From: CBDDKS01 sp965230335
Lineage (GTDB): Bacteria > Pseudomonadota > Gammaproteobacteria > Enterobacterales > Kangiellaceae
Direction of reading: 5' to 3'
Assembly: GCA_965230335.1 (NCBI GenBank)
Contig: CBDDKS010000006.1
Coordinates: 558,001 to 622,000, forward strand
DNA length: 64,000 bases
A model generated the notes under the pieces. That model did not search any database and was not told where the DNA came from. It was given only the letters and a program-made list of their open reading frames with translations. Below are positions 25,510 through 34,112 of the stretch, piece after piece. Position 1 is the stretch's first letter. Each line of letters begins with the position of its first letter. The position numbers were made by a program, and so were the translations under genes.

Positions 25510-28500
25510 ATGAGTTATTTATTTCCCTGTTTTCCTGTCAAAAAAAATCCCTTATCTGCCATTATCACTCTATTGATCATTGTATTTTCAGGATCAATCC
25601 ATGCAAAAGAACCTGCACGTCTATTAAGATTTGCTGATATACATCAAGATCAAGTTGTCTTTGTCTATTCTGGAGATATCTATATAGCTGATATCAATAC
25701 AGGACAATCCTCCCGTTTAACCTCCCATCATGGCTTTGAAACATTCCCCAAATTTTCACATTCAGGAAAATGGATTGCCTTTTCAGCAGAATATTCAGGT
25801 AATCGGCAAGTCTATATCATGAAAACCGATGGTAGCGACTTAAAACAACTCACTTACTATAACGATGTGGGTAGCATGCCTCCCAGAGGTGGCTTTGATT
25901 ATCGCGTGTTAGACTGGTCTGCAGATGACAAACAGGTTCTGGTTCGTGCAAATCGCTTACCCTGGGGTAAGCGTATGGGACGCCCAATATGGATTCCTAT
26001 CGATTCAGGTTTGGCAAAACCATTAGCTGTCCCAGAAAGTGGCGGAGGTATGCTCTCCCCAGATGGTAAAAAATATTTATATACACCGATTGATCGTGAG
26101 TTCAGAACCTGGAAAAGATATCGGGGTGGCCGTGCTCAGGATGTTTGGATATATGATTTAAAAGCCAATAAAAGCCAGCAATTGACTTCTCATCGGGCAA
26201 CGGATCATCAACCGGTTTGGGTTGGTGAACACATTTATTTTTTAAGTGATCGAAACCATACATTAAACTTATATCGATATGCCAAAGACAGTGAGCCGGT
26301 TCAGGTAACCCATCATAAACATTTTGACAGTCTATGGGCTTCAGCCGGCCCTAATGCTATCGTCTATGAAAATAATGGTTATCTATGGCGCTTTGATCCC
26401 AAAACCAATCAATCCAATCAATTAAACATTCATATAGAGGGTATTCATGAATATACCTTACCTTATTACAAAAATGTATCACCTTATATAGAGTCGATGG
26501 ATATTTCTCCCAATGGAAAAAGAGCAGTTGTCGCTGCTCGTGGAGAAGTCTTTACTATCCCGGCAAAAAAAGGAATGATTAGAAATATTTCAAAAACTTC
26601 TGGTGAACGTGAAATTTCTGTGGTCTGGTCACCGGACGGAAAACAACTCGCCTATTTAAGCGATAAAACCGGAGAGTATGAACTGTATTTACAAAATGAA
26701 CTTGGCAAAGCCAAACAAATCACATTCGGTGGAAAAATATGGAAGTTTCCCCCCAAATGGTCACCTGATAGTAAAAAGCTGGCTTTCTCAGATAAAAATC
26801 AAACGTTATGGATTATTGATATTAAATCTGGTCGAAAAATAAAAGCTGATCGCTCTAGCAGAAATGATATCACCGAATATACCTGGTCACCTGACAGCGA
26901 TTGGGTTATGTATACAAAAACAGAGGATAATGGTTATAACTCTATTTGGAGCTATCATTTAAAATCAAAAAAGGCACGTCAGTTAACGCAAAAAAATACG
27001 GATGACTGGTCTCCTGTATTTTCCAAAGATGGACATTATTTATTTTTCTTATCAAATCGTAATTACCATCTATCTTTCAGTAGCTATGAGTTTAATTATC
27101 TTTTTCATAAGGCCACGCGAATTTATGCCATGCAACTTTCAAAAACAGCACCACCACTTTATCCCTATCAAAGTGATGAGGCATTACCTAGTGCTACCAA
27201 GAAAAAAGAAGACAAAAATAAATCACTGAGTATTGACTTCAAAAACTGTCACCATCGAATCATTGCCTTATCAGCACCTTCAGGAAATTATGAGCAATTA
27301 AGTGTTAACGGAACTTCTTTATTTTTTATAAACAATTATGAAGATAAAAAAGAGCTACAATTTTTAAGTCTGAAAAAAAATCAATCACCTAACACATTGG
27401 TTGAATCAATAACAAACTATGTATTATCCGCCAACGGCGAAAAAATACTTGTTACAAATGGTACACAACTCTCCATTTTAAATACCACATCAAAACAAAA
27501 CTTTAATAATGGTATGCTCAAGCTGAATGATTTAACCATTAAAATTACGCCTAAAGAAGAATGGCAACAGCTCTATGTTGATGGATGGCGAACTCTCAGA
27601 GACTGGTTTTATGATCCCAATACACATGGTATGAATTGGAGTGCTATTAAGAAGAAATATCAGCCATGGGTTAAAGCCATCCATCATCGTTCTGATTTAG
27701 ACTACATCTTCAATGAAATTGCTGGAGAGTTAAATGCAGGACATATTTATGTTAACCGGGGTGATGAACCTGCCGTAGAAAGAAAAAATAATGGTTTATT
27801 AGGTGCAGAGTTTATTAAAGATGCTTCAGGTTATTTTAAAATAACCAAAATTTTTCCTGGAGAGAACTGGCATGCCTCATTACGCTCGCCACTAACAGAG
27901 TCTGAGGTCAATGCCAATGTTGGTGATTACATCATTGCTATTGACGGTGTTTCAACAAAAACCACTCATAATATTTATGCTTTATTGGAGCATAAAGCCC
28001 ATCGTTATGTCTCTCTGACTCTTAGCAAAAGACCCAATAATAAAAACACCCGAAAAGTGTCCGTTAAACCCATCCACCAGGAAACACAACTTCGCTATCT
28101 GGATTGGTTAAACTCTCGTATGGAGATAGTTAACAGACTGTCTAATGGAAGAATAGGCTATATTCATTTACCCAATACTCATATACCTGGTAACCAGGCC
28201 CTTTTTAAACAGTTTTTGCCACAAATTACTAAAGATGCATTGATCATTGATGACCGATATAACGGCGGTGGTTTTATCCCTGATCGAATGATAGAACTTT
28301 TATCACGCAAAACTTTAAATTACTGGAAATATCGGGGACTCAAACCTCAAGCAACACCACTCATCGCACATGATGGCCCTAAGGCCATGTTAATCAATGG
28401 TTACTCAAGTTCTGGTGGTGATGCCTTACCCTATTACTTTAAAAAGCTTGGCCTAGGCACTCTCATTGGCACCAGAACCTGGGGGGGACTAATTGGTGTC

Positions 28501-28749
28501 AGTGGTAATCCTAAATTAGCCGATGGCGGGCAACTGGTTGCCGCTACTTTTAGAATAATAGATACAGATGGTAACTGGATTATCGAAAATGAAGGTGTTG
28601 AACCCGATATTGAAGTGATTGATCGTCCGGAGTTAATTGCTAAAGGCAAAGATCCTTCATTAGAAAGAGCTGTCAAAGAATTGATGAAGAACTTAAAACA
28701 GAATCCTAGAAAATCAATTAAAGCACCTAAAGCACCCACTAAATTTTAG
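25510..28749 (+). CDS. Tricorn-like S41 serine protease with N-terminal beta-propellers and PDZ domain
   Basis: This 1079-residue protein has an N-terminal signal peptide or anchor (about residues 15-32, LSAIITLLIIVFSGSIHA). Two WD40/TolB-like propellers follow (residues about 37-340 and 345-610), with repeated units such as PKFSHSGKWIAFSAE, VVWSPDGKQLAYLSD and PKWSPDSKKLAFSD. Then come a core domain with GMNWSAIKKKY, a PDZ domain (about 790-870) and the S41 catalytic domain, with the nucleophile in YSSSGGD (965-971). The order matches Thermoplasma tricorn protease, which degrades oligopeptides. The signal sequence suggests a periplasmic enzyme here, unlike the archaeal cytoplasmic one. Confidence 0.9.
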   Translation: MSYLFPCFPVKKNPLSAIITLLIIVFSGSIHAKEPARLLRFADIHQDQVVFVYSGDIYIADINTGQSSRLTSHHGFETFPKFSHSGKWIAFSAEYSGNRQVYIMKTDGSDLKQLTYYNDVGSMPPRGGFDYRVLDWSADDKQVLVRANRLPWGKRMGRPIWIPIDSGLAKPLAVPESGGGMLSPDGKKYLYTPIDREFRTWKRYRGGRAQDVWIYDLKANKSQQLTSHRATDHQPVWVGEHIYFLSDRNHTLNLYRYAKDSEPVQVTHHKHFDSLWASAGPNAIVYENNGYLWRFDPKTNQSNQLNIHIEGIHEYTLPYYKNVSPYIESMDISPNGKRAVVAARGEVFTIPAKKGMIRNISKTSGEREISVVWSPDGKQLAYLSDKTGEYELYLQNELGKAKQITFGGKIWKFPPKWSPDSKKLAFSDKNQTLWIIDIKSGRKIKADRSSRNDITEYTWSPDSDWVMYTKTEDNGYNSIWSYHLKSKKARQLTQKNTDDWSPVFSKDGHYLFFLSNRNYHLSFSSYEFNYLFHKATRIYAMQLSKTAPPLYPYQSDEALPSATKKKEDKNKSLSIDFKNCHHRIIALSAPSGNYEQLSVNGTSLFFINNYEDKKELQFLSLKKNQSPNTLVESITNYVLSANGEKILVTNGTQLSILNTTSKQNFNNGMLKLNDLTIKITPKEEWQQLYVDGWRTLRDWFYDPNTHGMNWSAIKKKYQPWVKAIHHRSDLDYIFNEIAGELNAGHIYVNRGDEPAVERKNNGLLGAEFIKDASGYFKITKIFPGENWHASLRSPLTESEVNANVGDYIIAIDGVSTKTTHNIYALLEHKAHRYVSLTLSKRPNNKNTRKVSVKPIHQETQLRYLDWLNSRMEIVNRLSNGRIGYIHLPNTHIPGNQALFKQFLPQITKDALIIDDRYNGGGFIPDRMIELLSRKTLNYWKYRGLKPQATPLIAHDGPKAMLINGYSSSGGDALPYYFKKLGLGTLIGTRTWGGLIGVSGNPKLADGGQLVAATFRIIDTDGNWIIENEGVEPDIEVIDRPELIAKGKDPSLERAVKELMKNLKQNPRKSIKAPKAPTKF

Positions 28750-28756
28750 AAAACAG

Positions 28757-28788
28757 TCAACCACACACTTCTTTAAGTGTGTGGTTGA
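28757..28788. terminator. Bidirectional hairpin between convergent tricorn and VOC genes
   Basis: A perfect 14-bp stem (28757-28770 paired with 28775-28788, CAACCACACACTT within the left arm) has a 4-nt loop and lies in the 61-bp gap between two converging genes. T-rich sequence follows on the minus strand and weakly on the plus strand. It probably terminates both transcripts, although the T-tails are not ideal. Confidence 0.7.
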
Positions 28789-28810
28789 TTATGGATATTG
28801 TTCTAATTAT

Positions 28811-29203
28811 CTACTCTATCTGACATCCAATTCTAAAAGTATTACCGTCTAAATCTTTTATCAACATTTCTCTCATACCCCAAGGATAATCTTTAGGCTC
28901 CTCCAATATGAATGCCTGAGCGTTTTGGTATTCCTCATAAAGTGTCTGCAATTCATCTAAAGTACACACATTAAGACAAATCCAGGAACCCGGATTACCT
29001 TGACCGTTTTCACAGAGAAATAGACTGATATCATCCCGATTGACGCAAGCAAAAGTGGGTTTACTCTCTTCACTAAAAGCCTCTTCTTCCGACCACTGCC
29101 AGGCACTATCAAATCCAAGTACCTGTTCATAATACTGCAGACTTTTTCTTAAATGTGTGACACAAAGAACCGGTGTCATCCATGTGAGTTTAGGTTTGCT
29201 CAT
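28811..29203 (-). CDS. VOC superfamily (glyoxalase/bleomycin-resistance/dioxygenase fold) protein
   Basis: This 130-residue single-domain protein has the paired beta-alpha-beta-beta-beta modules of the vicinal-oxygen-chelate fold: TPVLCVTHLRKSLQYYEQVLGF (residues about 10-31), a central ISLFLCENGQG and the C-terminal KDYPWGMREMLIKDLDGNTFRIG. The WGMRE-DLDGN pattern is common in bleomycin-resistance-like proteins that sequester small molecules, and in uncharacterised homologues. No enzyme class can be given. It has a good GAGAGAGG ribosome-binding site. Confidence 0.85.
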   Translation of the reverse strand: MSKPKLTWMTPVLCVTHLRKSLQYYEQVLGFDSAWQWSEEEAFSEESKPTFACVNRDDISLFLCENGQGNPGSWICLNVCTLDELQTLYEEYQNAQAFILEEPKDYPWGMREMLIKDLDGNTFRIGCQIE

Positions 29204-29330
29204 TATCGATAACCTCTCTCTTTTTTACAGAACCTGTTTTTTTTCATATTTACGGAGTTGATTTTAAATCTTATTGTTTCCAAGAATTTAAAAAATATCT
29301 TATAAAACAGTATATTACTTACAAACTATC

Positions 29331-29366
29331 GACTTTTATATGTCATAAATATGACATATAAAAGTC
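29331..29366. promoter_or_regulatory. Perfect 36-bp palindrome upstream of the PAP2 gene
   Basis: The 17-bp arm starting GACTTTTATATGTCATA (29331-29347) is matched perfectly by its reverse complement at 29350-29366, with a 2-bp centre. The central 16 bp, TGTCATAAATATGACA, carries two Pho-half-site-like TGTCAT elements in inverted rather than direct orientation. It lies between the VOC gene and the divergent PAP2 gene, 54 bp before the PAP2 start that I prefer. It could be an operator for a dimeric regulator or a very stable RNA hairpin in the leader. Confidence 0.75.
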
Positions 29367-29419
29367 TCTTTTCTGAAATATTCAAGTTCTATCCTGTTAC
29401 TATAAATGGGGTTAATACA

Positions 29420-29935
29420 ATGAATTTGATTTCAGTTATAGAAACGTGTGACCATGCAGCCTTTAACTGGTGTATGCGACGTCGACACCAACATTTTTTT
29501 ACGTTGTTCAGTCGGTTAATTTCTAAAACTGCTGATGGATTTTTATACCCGTTATTCGTACCTGTTTTGCTTTTTTTGGAACTCTATCAATTGCTTTTTG
29601 CAGTATGTTTAGGATTTGCTTTTGAAAGAATACTATATTTTTCTTTAAAGAACAGCTTCAAACGAAATCGCCCTCCTGAAGCCATTCCAGGATTTAATAG
29701 TTTTATTGTACCATCCGATAAGTTTAGTTTTCCATCAGGCCACACTTCTGCTGCATTTCTTACAGCAACCTTTTTATCCTTTGTATTTCCATCCATAACC
29801 ATTTTCGTTTATATTTGGGCTTTATGCGTTGGTTTATCTCGTGTATTTTTAGGTGTTCACTTTCCAACCGATTGTGTTATTGGTGCTATTAAAGGTTTTT
29901 GCGTTGCAAAACTTGCTTTACTTGCTTTCCTATAG
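29420..29935 (+). CDS. PAP2-family membrane phosphatase
   Basis: This 171-residue integral membrane phosphatase is counted from ATG 29420; an earlier in-frame ATG at 29351 lies inside the palindrome and lacks a ribosome-binding site, so I prefer the later one behind TGGGG. The three PAP2 motifs are in order: KNSFKRNRPP (KxxxxxxRP), FPSGHTSAAF (PSGH) and SRVFLGVHFPTD (SRxxxxxHxxxD), between about five membrane helices. The family dephosphorylates phosphatidate, phosphatidylglycerophosphate or undecaprenyl pyrophosphate at the membrane. With a glycosyltransferase next to it, a lipid-modifying role is plausible; the substrate is not determined. Confidence 0.88.
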   Translation: MNLISVIETCDHAAFNWCMRRRHQHFFTLFSRLISKTADGFLYPLFVPVLLFLELYQLLFAVCLGFAFERILYFSLKNSFKRNRPPEAIPGFNSFIVPSDKFSFPSGHTSAAFLTATFLSFVFPSITIFVYIWALCVGLSRVFLGVHFPTDCVIGAIKGFCVAKLALLAFL

Positions 29936-30025
29936 GGCTTTATTCCCTACCCACCCCATAAAAACAACCATCACAAACATTATTTAATCGTTTTTCCTTC
30001 TCAACAGTAAGGGGCTCAGCCTTAT

Positions 30026-31084
30026 ATGAAAATTCTTTATGGTGTACAAGGCACCGGAAATGGCCACATCACTCGAGCCAATGCCATGGCAAAAATTTTT
30101 AATACCTGTTCTGATATTCAAGTGGATTATTTATTTTCTGGACGCAGTCATAAATCTGATTATTTTGATATGGATGCTTTCGGTAATTTTACAACACGAC
30201 AAGGTATGACGTTTATTATTGATAAAGGCAAAGTTTTACTTTGGGAAACCATGAAGCACAATAATCTTTTGCGTTTTATCAAAGATGTCAGAAACATGGA
30301 TTTAACCTCATACGATTTGGTGATTAATGACTACGAACCCATTACAGCATGGGCTGCAAAATTGGCTAAAAAACCTATTATTTCTTTAGGACATCAATAT
30401 GCTTTCTTTTATGATATTCCTATGAAAGGCGATAATCTTATAACACGAACTGTTATGAAAAACTTTGCTCCAGCGTCTTTTATTAAATTTGGCTTACACT
30501 GGCATCATTTTGATCAACCCATTTTGCCTCCTATTCTCGATATGAGTCATAGTCATAATTCACAAGACAATATCATTGCCAATAAAGTGCTTATTTATCT
30601 GAATTTTGATGATCCCGATGTTATTATCGAACACATCAAACCCATTCATCATTATGAGTTTTATTTTTATAATAGACATTTTAAACAACCGACAGACGAT
30701 AATCATATTCACTTAAGGCCACTTTCACGGGTAGGCTTTCAAAAAGATTTGGCCAATACACAATACATTTTAGCCAACTCAGGATTTGAACTCACCAGTG
30801 AAGCACTCCATATGGGCAAACATATTCTGGTAAAACCATTGAAAGGTCAAATGGAGCAATTATCCAATAGTTTGGCTCTTGAACAATTAAAGTTAGGCCA
30901 AACGACTAAACAGCTGAATACGGACATTATCCAGTCATGGCTTGATAATCCAGTAAAAAGTCATGTTGTTTATCCTGATGTTGCACGTGCTTTAGTTGAT
31001 TGGATTAAAGCAAAAGATTACAGTCACCCAAATCAACTGGTAGATACGCTTTGGCAACAAACCCAAATAAATACTGCCAACTAG
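30026..31084 (+). CDS. Glycosyltransferase of the MurG/UGT-like (GT-B) fold
   Basis: This 352-residue protein opens with MKILYGVQGTGNGHITRANAMA, where the G-x-G-x-GH glycine-rich loop is typical of GT-B enzymes acting on lipid acceptors (MurG, MGDG synthase, UGT). The C-terminal nucleotide-sugar region has LANSGFELTSEALHMGKHIL (about 251-270), equivalent to the donor-binding motif, then KGQMEQLSNS. It is a widespread but mostly uncharacterised gammaproteobacterial family. It lies 90 bp after the PAP2 gene on the same strand and is convergent with the metallophosphatase. A membrane glycolipid synthase role is an inference from fold and neighbourhood. Confidence 0.75.
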   Translation: MKILYGVQGTGNGHITRANAMAKIFNTCSDIQVDYLFSGRSHKSDYFDMDAFGNFTTRQGMTFIIDKGKVLLWETMKHNNLLRFIKDVRNMDLTSYDLVINDYEPITAWAAKLAKKPIISLGHQYAFFYDIPMKGDNLITRTVMKNFAPASFIKFGLHWHHFDQPILPPILDMSHSHNSQDNIIANKVLIYLNFDDPDVIIEHIKPIHHYEFYFYNRHFKQPTDDNHIHLRPLSRVGFQKDLANTQYILANSGFELTSEALHMGKHILVKPLKGQMEQLSNSLALEQLKLGQTTKQLNTDIIQSWLDNPVKSHVVYPDVARALVDWIKAKDYSHPNQLVDTLWQQTQINTAN

Positions 31085-31189
31085 CATACGCTGCTTTGTG
31101 CCAGTTTGTAGAGCTATTCTTTTACCTCACAGTAAATTGGTAAACAAAAGAAATAATACTCCCTATTCAATAATAACTCTCAACAGTGA

Positions 31190-32020
31190 TTATTTTTGTA
31201 CCTTTGGCAACGTCATAATAGGAATACAGTTTTCTGGCATACCCTTATCAGACTTAACAGATTGTTGTAAATCACTCCAGTGTATGATTTCCAACCATCC
31301 TGTTTGATCTTCTATCATAGCCGTACAGCTTTCCACCCAATCACCATCATTGCAATACAATACATCATTGATCTTACGAATTTCTGGTTGATGAATATGT
31401 CCACAAACGACACCATCCAGATTTTGTCGACGCGCTTCATCTGCTGCTGCGACCTCAAACAATTCGATAGCCTGCCTGGCATTTCTGACTCGATTTTTTA
31501 TGTAAGTTGCCAACGACCAATAGTGCAAACCAAAACGTTTTCTAAACCAATTCGACCAGCGATTTATCAAAAGTAATATGTCATAACTCACATCACCCAA
31601 CAGTTTGGTTAAACGGCTGTGTTTTACTGCAAAATCAAATTCATCACCATGACATAGTAACAGTCTTCGATTATCTGCTGTTTTATGTATATGATTTCTT
31701 TTAATTTTTACTCCCATGATAGTCTGCCCAACTAAATCTCTGGACAACTCATCATGATTACCTGGAATATAATAAACCTTTGTTCCAGATTTGGCTTTTT
31801 TAAAGATTTGTTTAATCACTGCATGGTGTTTTTGTGGCCAATAAAACGAACGTTTTAAAGCCCATATATCGATCACATCACCCACCAGATACAACGTCTC
31901 TGATTCTGTAGACTTTAAAAAATCTAATAAAAAATCGGCTTTACAATCTTTATAGCCCAGATGAACATCAGAAATCCATATTGTTCTGTATTTTAATCGT
32001 TGGTTAGGTTCTCGTTTCAT
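31190..32020 (-). CDS. LpxH/PlcP-like calcineurin-fold metallophosphatase (COG2908)
   Basis: This 276-residue protein has the five metallophosphatase blocks: SDVHLG (17-22), GDVID (47-51), GNHDE (87-91), CHGDEFD (123-129) and CGHIHQPE (206-213), followed by YCNDGDWVESCTAMIE. That last block and the RWSNWFRKRFGLHYWSLA segment recall the PlcP-type COG2908 proteins (phospholipase C for phospholipid replacement under phosphate stress in Sinorhizobium and marine bacteria) rather than canonical LpxH, but I cannot align them here. A Pho-like half-site lies upstream. The alternative is a UDP-diacylglucosamine hydrolase for lipid A. Confidence 0.8.
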   Translation of the reverse strand: MKREPNQRLKYRTIWISDVHLGYKDCKADFLLDFLKSTESETLYLVGDVIDIWALKRSFYWPQKHHAVIKQIFKKAKSGTKVYYIPGNHDELSRDLVGQTIMGVKIKRNHIHKTADNRRLLLCHGDEFDFAVKHSRLTKLLGDVSYDILLLINRWSNWFRKRFGLHYWSLATYIKNRVRNARQAIELFEVAAADEARRQNLDGVVCGHIHQPEIRKINDVLYCNDGDWVESCTAMIEDQTGWLEIIHWSDLQQSVKSDKGMPENCIPIMTLPKVQK

Positions 32021-32331
32021 TGAAAAAAACCCAAGGCAATCATTTAATCCGCTATTTTAACGTCTATCTCTTTACCCAATATGACAGAAAAATGATCATT
32101 TTCGGTTTTCTTAACTATCTGATAAACCTTATTAAAAGAATTATCCATTGACTGCTCATTTCTATTTTACTGCCGACAACAACTTACATATCGTTTATTT
32201 TTTGTCTATTTAACCTTTGCCATTTAAAATAGGTCAAGACTCGCCATAGCCACTCAAAAGGTCCCTGTGTAAATATTAATAACCAATTGTATGAAATGTA
32301 TAACAGCCGTCATTCCAAATAAAATATACCT
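32021..32331. promoter_or_regulatory. Intergenic region with a Pho-like site for the metallophosphatase gene
   Basis: On the minus strand, positions 32098-32081 read TGATCATTTTTCTGTCAT: the second Pho-box half-site (CTGTCAT) is perfect and the first is degraded, 13 of 18 positions overall by my count. A -10-like TAAAGA follows after about 6 bp, and the ATG is 60 bp further on. The remaining roughly 230 bp up to 32331 show no gene or other element that I can support. Confidence 0.4.
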
Positions 32332-32817
32332 TTACTTCTCTCTTTTTCTTGTCTTCCTACCTTTAGATGGTTTGTTTGATGATCTAGAAGGTTTATTGTA
32401 TTGTTTGTCACGAGTCTGGTATTGATACTCCTGATACATTTTATCCTTTCTGTTTTTAGGCAATGACTTAAATCTGGAATAAGTACCTTTTAATTTATCT
32501 CTCTGTTTTTTTGGTAATTGCTTCCAGGTGTTATATCTTTCCTGAAGTTCCTTTTTTTGTTGTGATGACATACTATTCCAGGACTTAAGGCCTTTAAGTA
32601 CTTTTTGTTGCTGCTGAACATTTAAACTTTCCCAACGATTACGATAAGGTGCCAATTGTTTTTGATATTTTTCTGATAAATTTTCGAAAGTTATTTTTTT
32701 CTGATGATTTTTAATTGATGCATCTGATTCTGCATAAACCCATGTGACACAACCCAGACCACAAACAGCAAGTAAAATTGCTTTTTTAAAAACAAAGTGA
32801 CATTTAAAAATGATCAT
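32332..32817 (-). CDS. DUF3106 secreted protein, rich in Lys/Gln/Arg
   Basis: I start this at ATG 32817 (161 residues), because the longer reading begins with TTG and this ATG gives a clean signal peptide (MIIFKCHFVFKKAILLAVCG, cleavage after about VYA). The mature protein consists of repeated helical units with the DUF3106 pattern: RWESLNVQQQQKVLKGL, WNSMSSQQKKELQERY, WKQLPKKQRDKLKGTY and FKSLPKNRKDKMYQEY. The tail is very basic (SKGRKTRKREK). It overlaps the anti-sigma gene by 14 bp. DUF3106 proteins often accompany an ECF sigma factor; their function is unknown. A periplasmic stress or sensor role is an inference. Confidence 0.82.
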   Translation of the reverse strand: MIIFKCHFVFKKAILLAVCGLGCVTWVYAESDASIKNHQKKITFENLSEKYQKQLAPYRNRWESLNVQQQQKVLKGLKSWNSMSSQQKKELQERYNTWKQLPKKQRDKLKGTYSRFKSLPKNRKDKMYQEYQYQTRDKQYNKPSRSSNKPSKGRKTRKREK

Positions 32818-33226
32818 ATTCAGATGCCCATTGTAAGAATTCAACACGGCTTAAAAGTTCCATATCTTCTGATGCAACAAGCAACTCAAATTCTTGTGAA
32901 TTTAATGAATCACTGATAGTTTGTTGTGTTGAAGAGTTAAACGGTTGAAAAACCCATGTTAACATTAACACTACTGCTCCAACAGCAGCTGTCTTCATCA
33001 TTATGGATGGCAACCCTATATTTAAATCATCCAAAAACCACCGTTTAAATCTATTAGACGGTTCATCTTTTGGTGATGCTAAAACCTGACGACGCCTGTT
33101 ATCCAATTCATTAATCACCGTTTCATCCATACTTTGAATACGTGTATTCAAATAGTCACAAACTCTATGAACCACCTCTTCGTGAGACTGTTCAAACGAT
33201 TGTTTTCGGGTATCTTCATTTATCAT
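32804..33226 (-). CDS. Putative membrane-anchored anti-sigma factor (DUF3619-like)
   Basis: This 140-residue protein has a cytoplasmic N-terminus (about 1-75) containing HEEVVHRVCDYLNTRIQSMD, one transmembrane helix at about 77-93 (MKTAAVGAVVLMLTWVF) and a short periplasmic tail ending LLSRVEFLQWASEYDHF. Size, topology and a 4-bp ATGA overlap with the sigma factor gene fit an anti-sigma factor; the same gene trio occurs in other proteobacteria, with this position annotated DUF3619. No zinc anti-sigma motif is visible. The assignment rests on context. Confidence 0.65.
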   Translation of the reverse strand: MINEDTRKQSFEQSHEEVVHRVCDYLNTRIQSMDETVINELDNRRRQVLASPKDEPSNRFKRWFLDDLNIGLPSIMMKTAAVGAVVLMLTWVFQPFNSSTQQTISDSLNSQEFELLVASEDMELLSRVEFLQWASEYDHF

Positions 33227-33762
33227 GATTTATAATACTCACTCATTAAGGTTTTTAGTTTGGAAATTGCACGAGAGTAATGTACTTTTACTGAACCTTT
33301 TGAGCACTGCATAGCTAATGCAGTTTCTTCAATATTAAAACCTTGCCATGCTCTTAATAAAAAAGCTTGTCTTTGTTTAGAAGATAAACTCTGTAAGCAG
33401 TGTTCAACTTGATGCATCATTTGCTTTTTTTCTAGCTGCTTATCGGGATTATTGCCTGTGTCTTTCACATAGTCTTCTAGTAATGACGCTTTTTCATCAT
33501 CTTTAGATGTCGATTGTAAAAACCAGCGTTTTATTAAATGGTTACGTCGATAAAAATCGGTAATTTTATTGTTCAACACTCTAAAAAACAAAGGTTTCCA
33601 CTCATTAGAGGGTTTATGGTTATAATTTTTCATTAATGCCATCATAGATTCTTGAACCAATTCTAATGCATCATCAGGACATGACGTTGCCATGAGTGCA
33701 TACTGAAACGCTTGTCGTTCCACACTGGCAAAAAACTGACCCAATTGATCACGGTTATCCAG
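33223..33762 (-). CDS. ECF-type RNA polymerase sigma factor
   Basis: Region 2 is DDALELVQESMMALMKNY with PLFFRVLNNKITDFYRR, and region 4 is LQSLSSKQRQAFLLRAWQG, FNIEETALAMQCSKGSVKV, HYSRAISKLKTLM. The start is uncertain. The obvious in-frame TTG (33744) has no ribosome-binding site, while a CTG six codons upstream (33762) sits 4 bp behind a run of seven G with a preceding A, the same kind of site seen before the astacin gene, and gives the better N-terminus (M)DNRDQLGQFF. I therefore use CTG. An in-frame stop further upstream excludes a longer protein. It heads the operon with the anti-sigma and DUF3106 genes. Confidence 0.85.
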   Translation of the reverse strand: MDNRDQLGQFFASVERQAFQYALMATSCPDDALELVQESMMALMKNYNHKPSNEWKPLFFRVLNNKITDFYRRNHLIKRWFLQSTSKDDEKASLLEDYVKDTGNNPDKQLEKKQMMHQVEHCLQSLSSKQRQAFLLRAWQGFNIEETALAMQCSKGSVKVHYSRAISKLKTLMSEYYKS

Positions 33763-34112
33763 GTGTCCCCCCCTATTATTTAATGACGACAGCTCTGTTT
33801 AACTATAAAAGCTTTATTTAACGGCGAAAGCTCTATTGAGCTATTAAAAGATTAAAGGATTCTAAACGCTTTTACCAATATAAACGATGCAAACCATAAT
33901 AAGTTAACAATCATCTGATAAACTCTGTTACCAAGGTCAATATAAATTTATAACTTATTGAAATATAACTAATTAATATTGTTATCATACATAATTTGAT
34001 ATTCATCATTTAAGAAAGCACCCAATTTATGTAATAATGCTCTGCTAAAAGCGTCACTAAGTTATTGATTAACAGGCCCTAACCCACTAAACCTATTTTA
34101 AGGAGACCTTGT
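33763..34112. other. Divergent gap between the ECF operon and cysteine dioxygenase, with 19-bp degenerate repeats
   Basis: This 350-bp gap has no gene. Three degenerate 19-bp units beginning AGCTCT/AGCTTT lie at 33791-33809, 33810-33828 and 33829-33847, on the side of the sigma operon. The rest is AT-rich and shows a good AAGGAG ribosome-binding site just before the GTG start of the dioxygenase. Promoters must lie here, but I cannot place them. Confidence 0.5.

Noticed and set aside
33791..33847. CRISPR-like spaced repeats upstream of the ECF operon
   Set aside because: The three 19-bp units are contiguous and degenerate, with no spacers and no cas genes.
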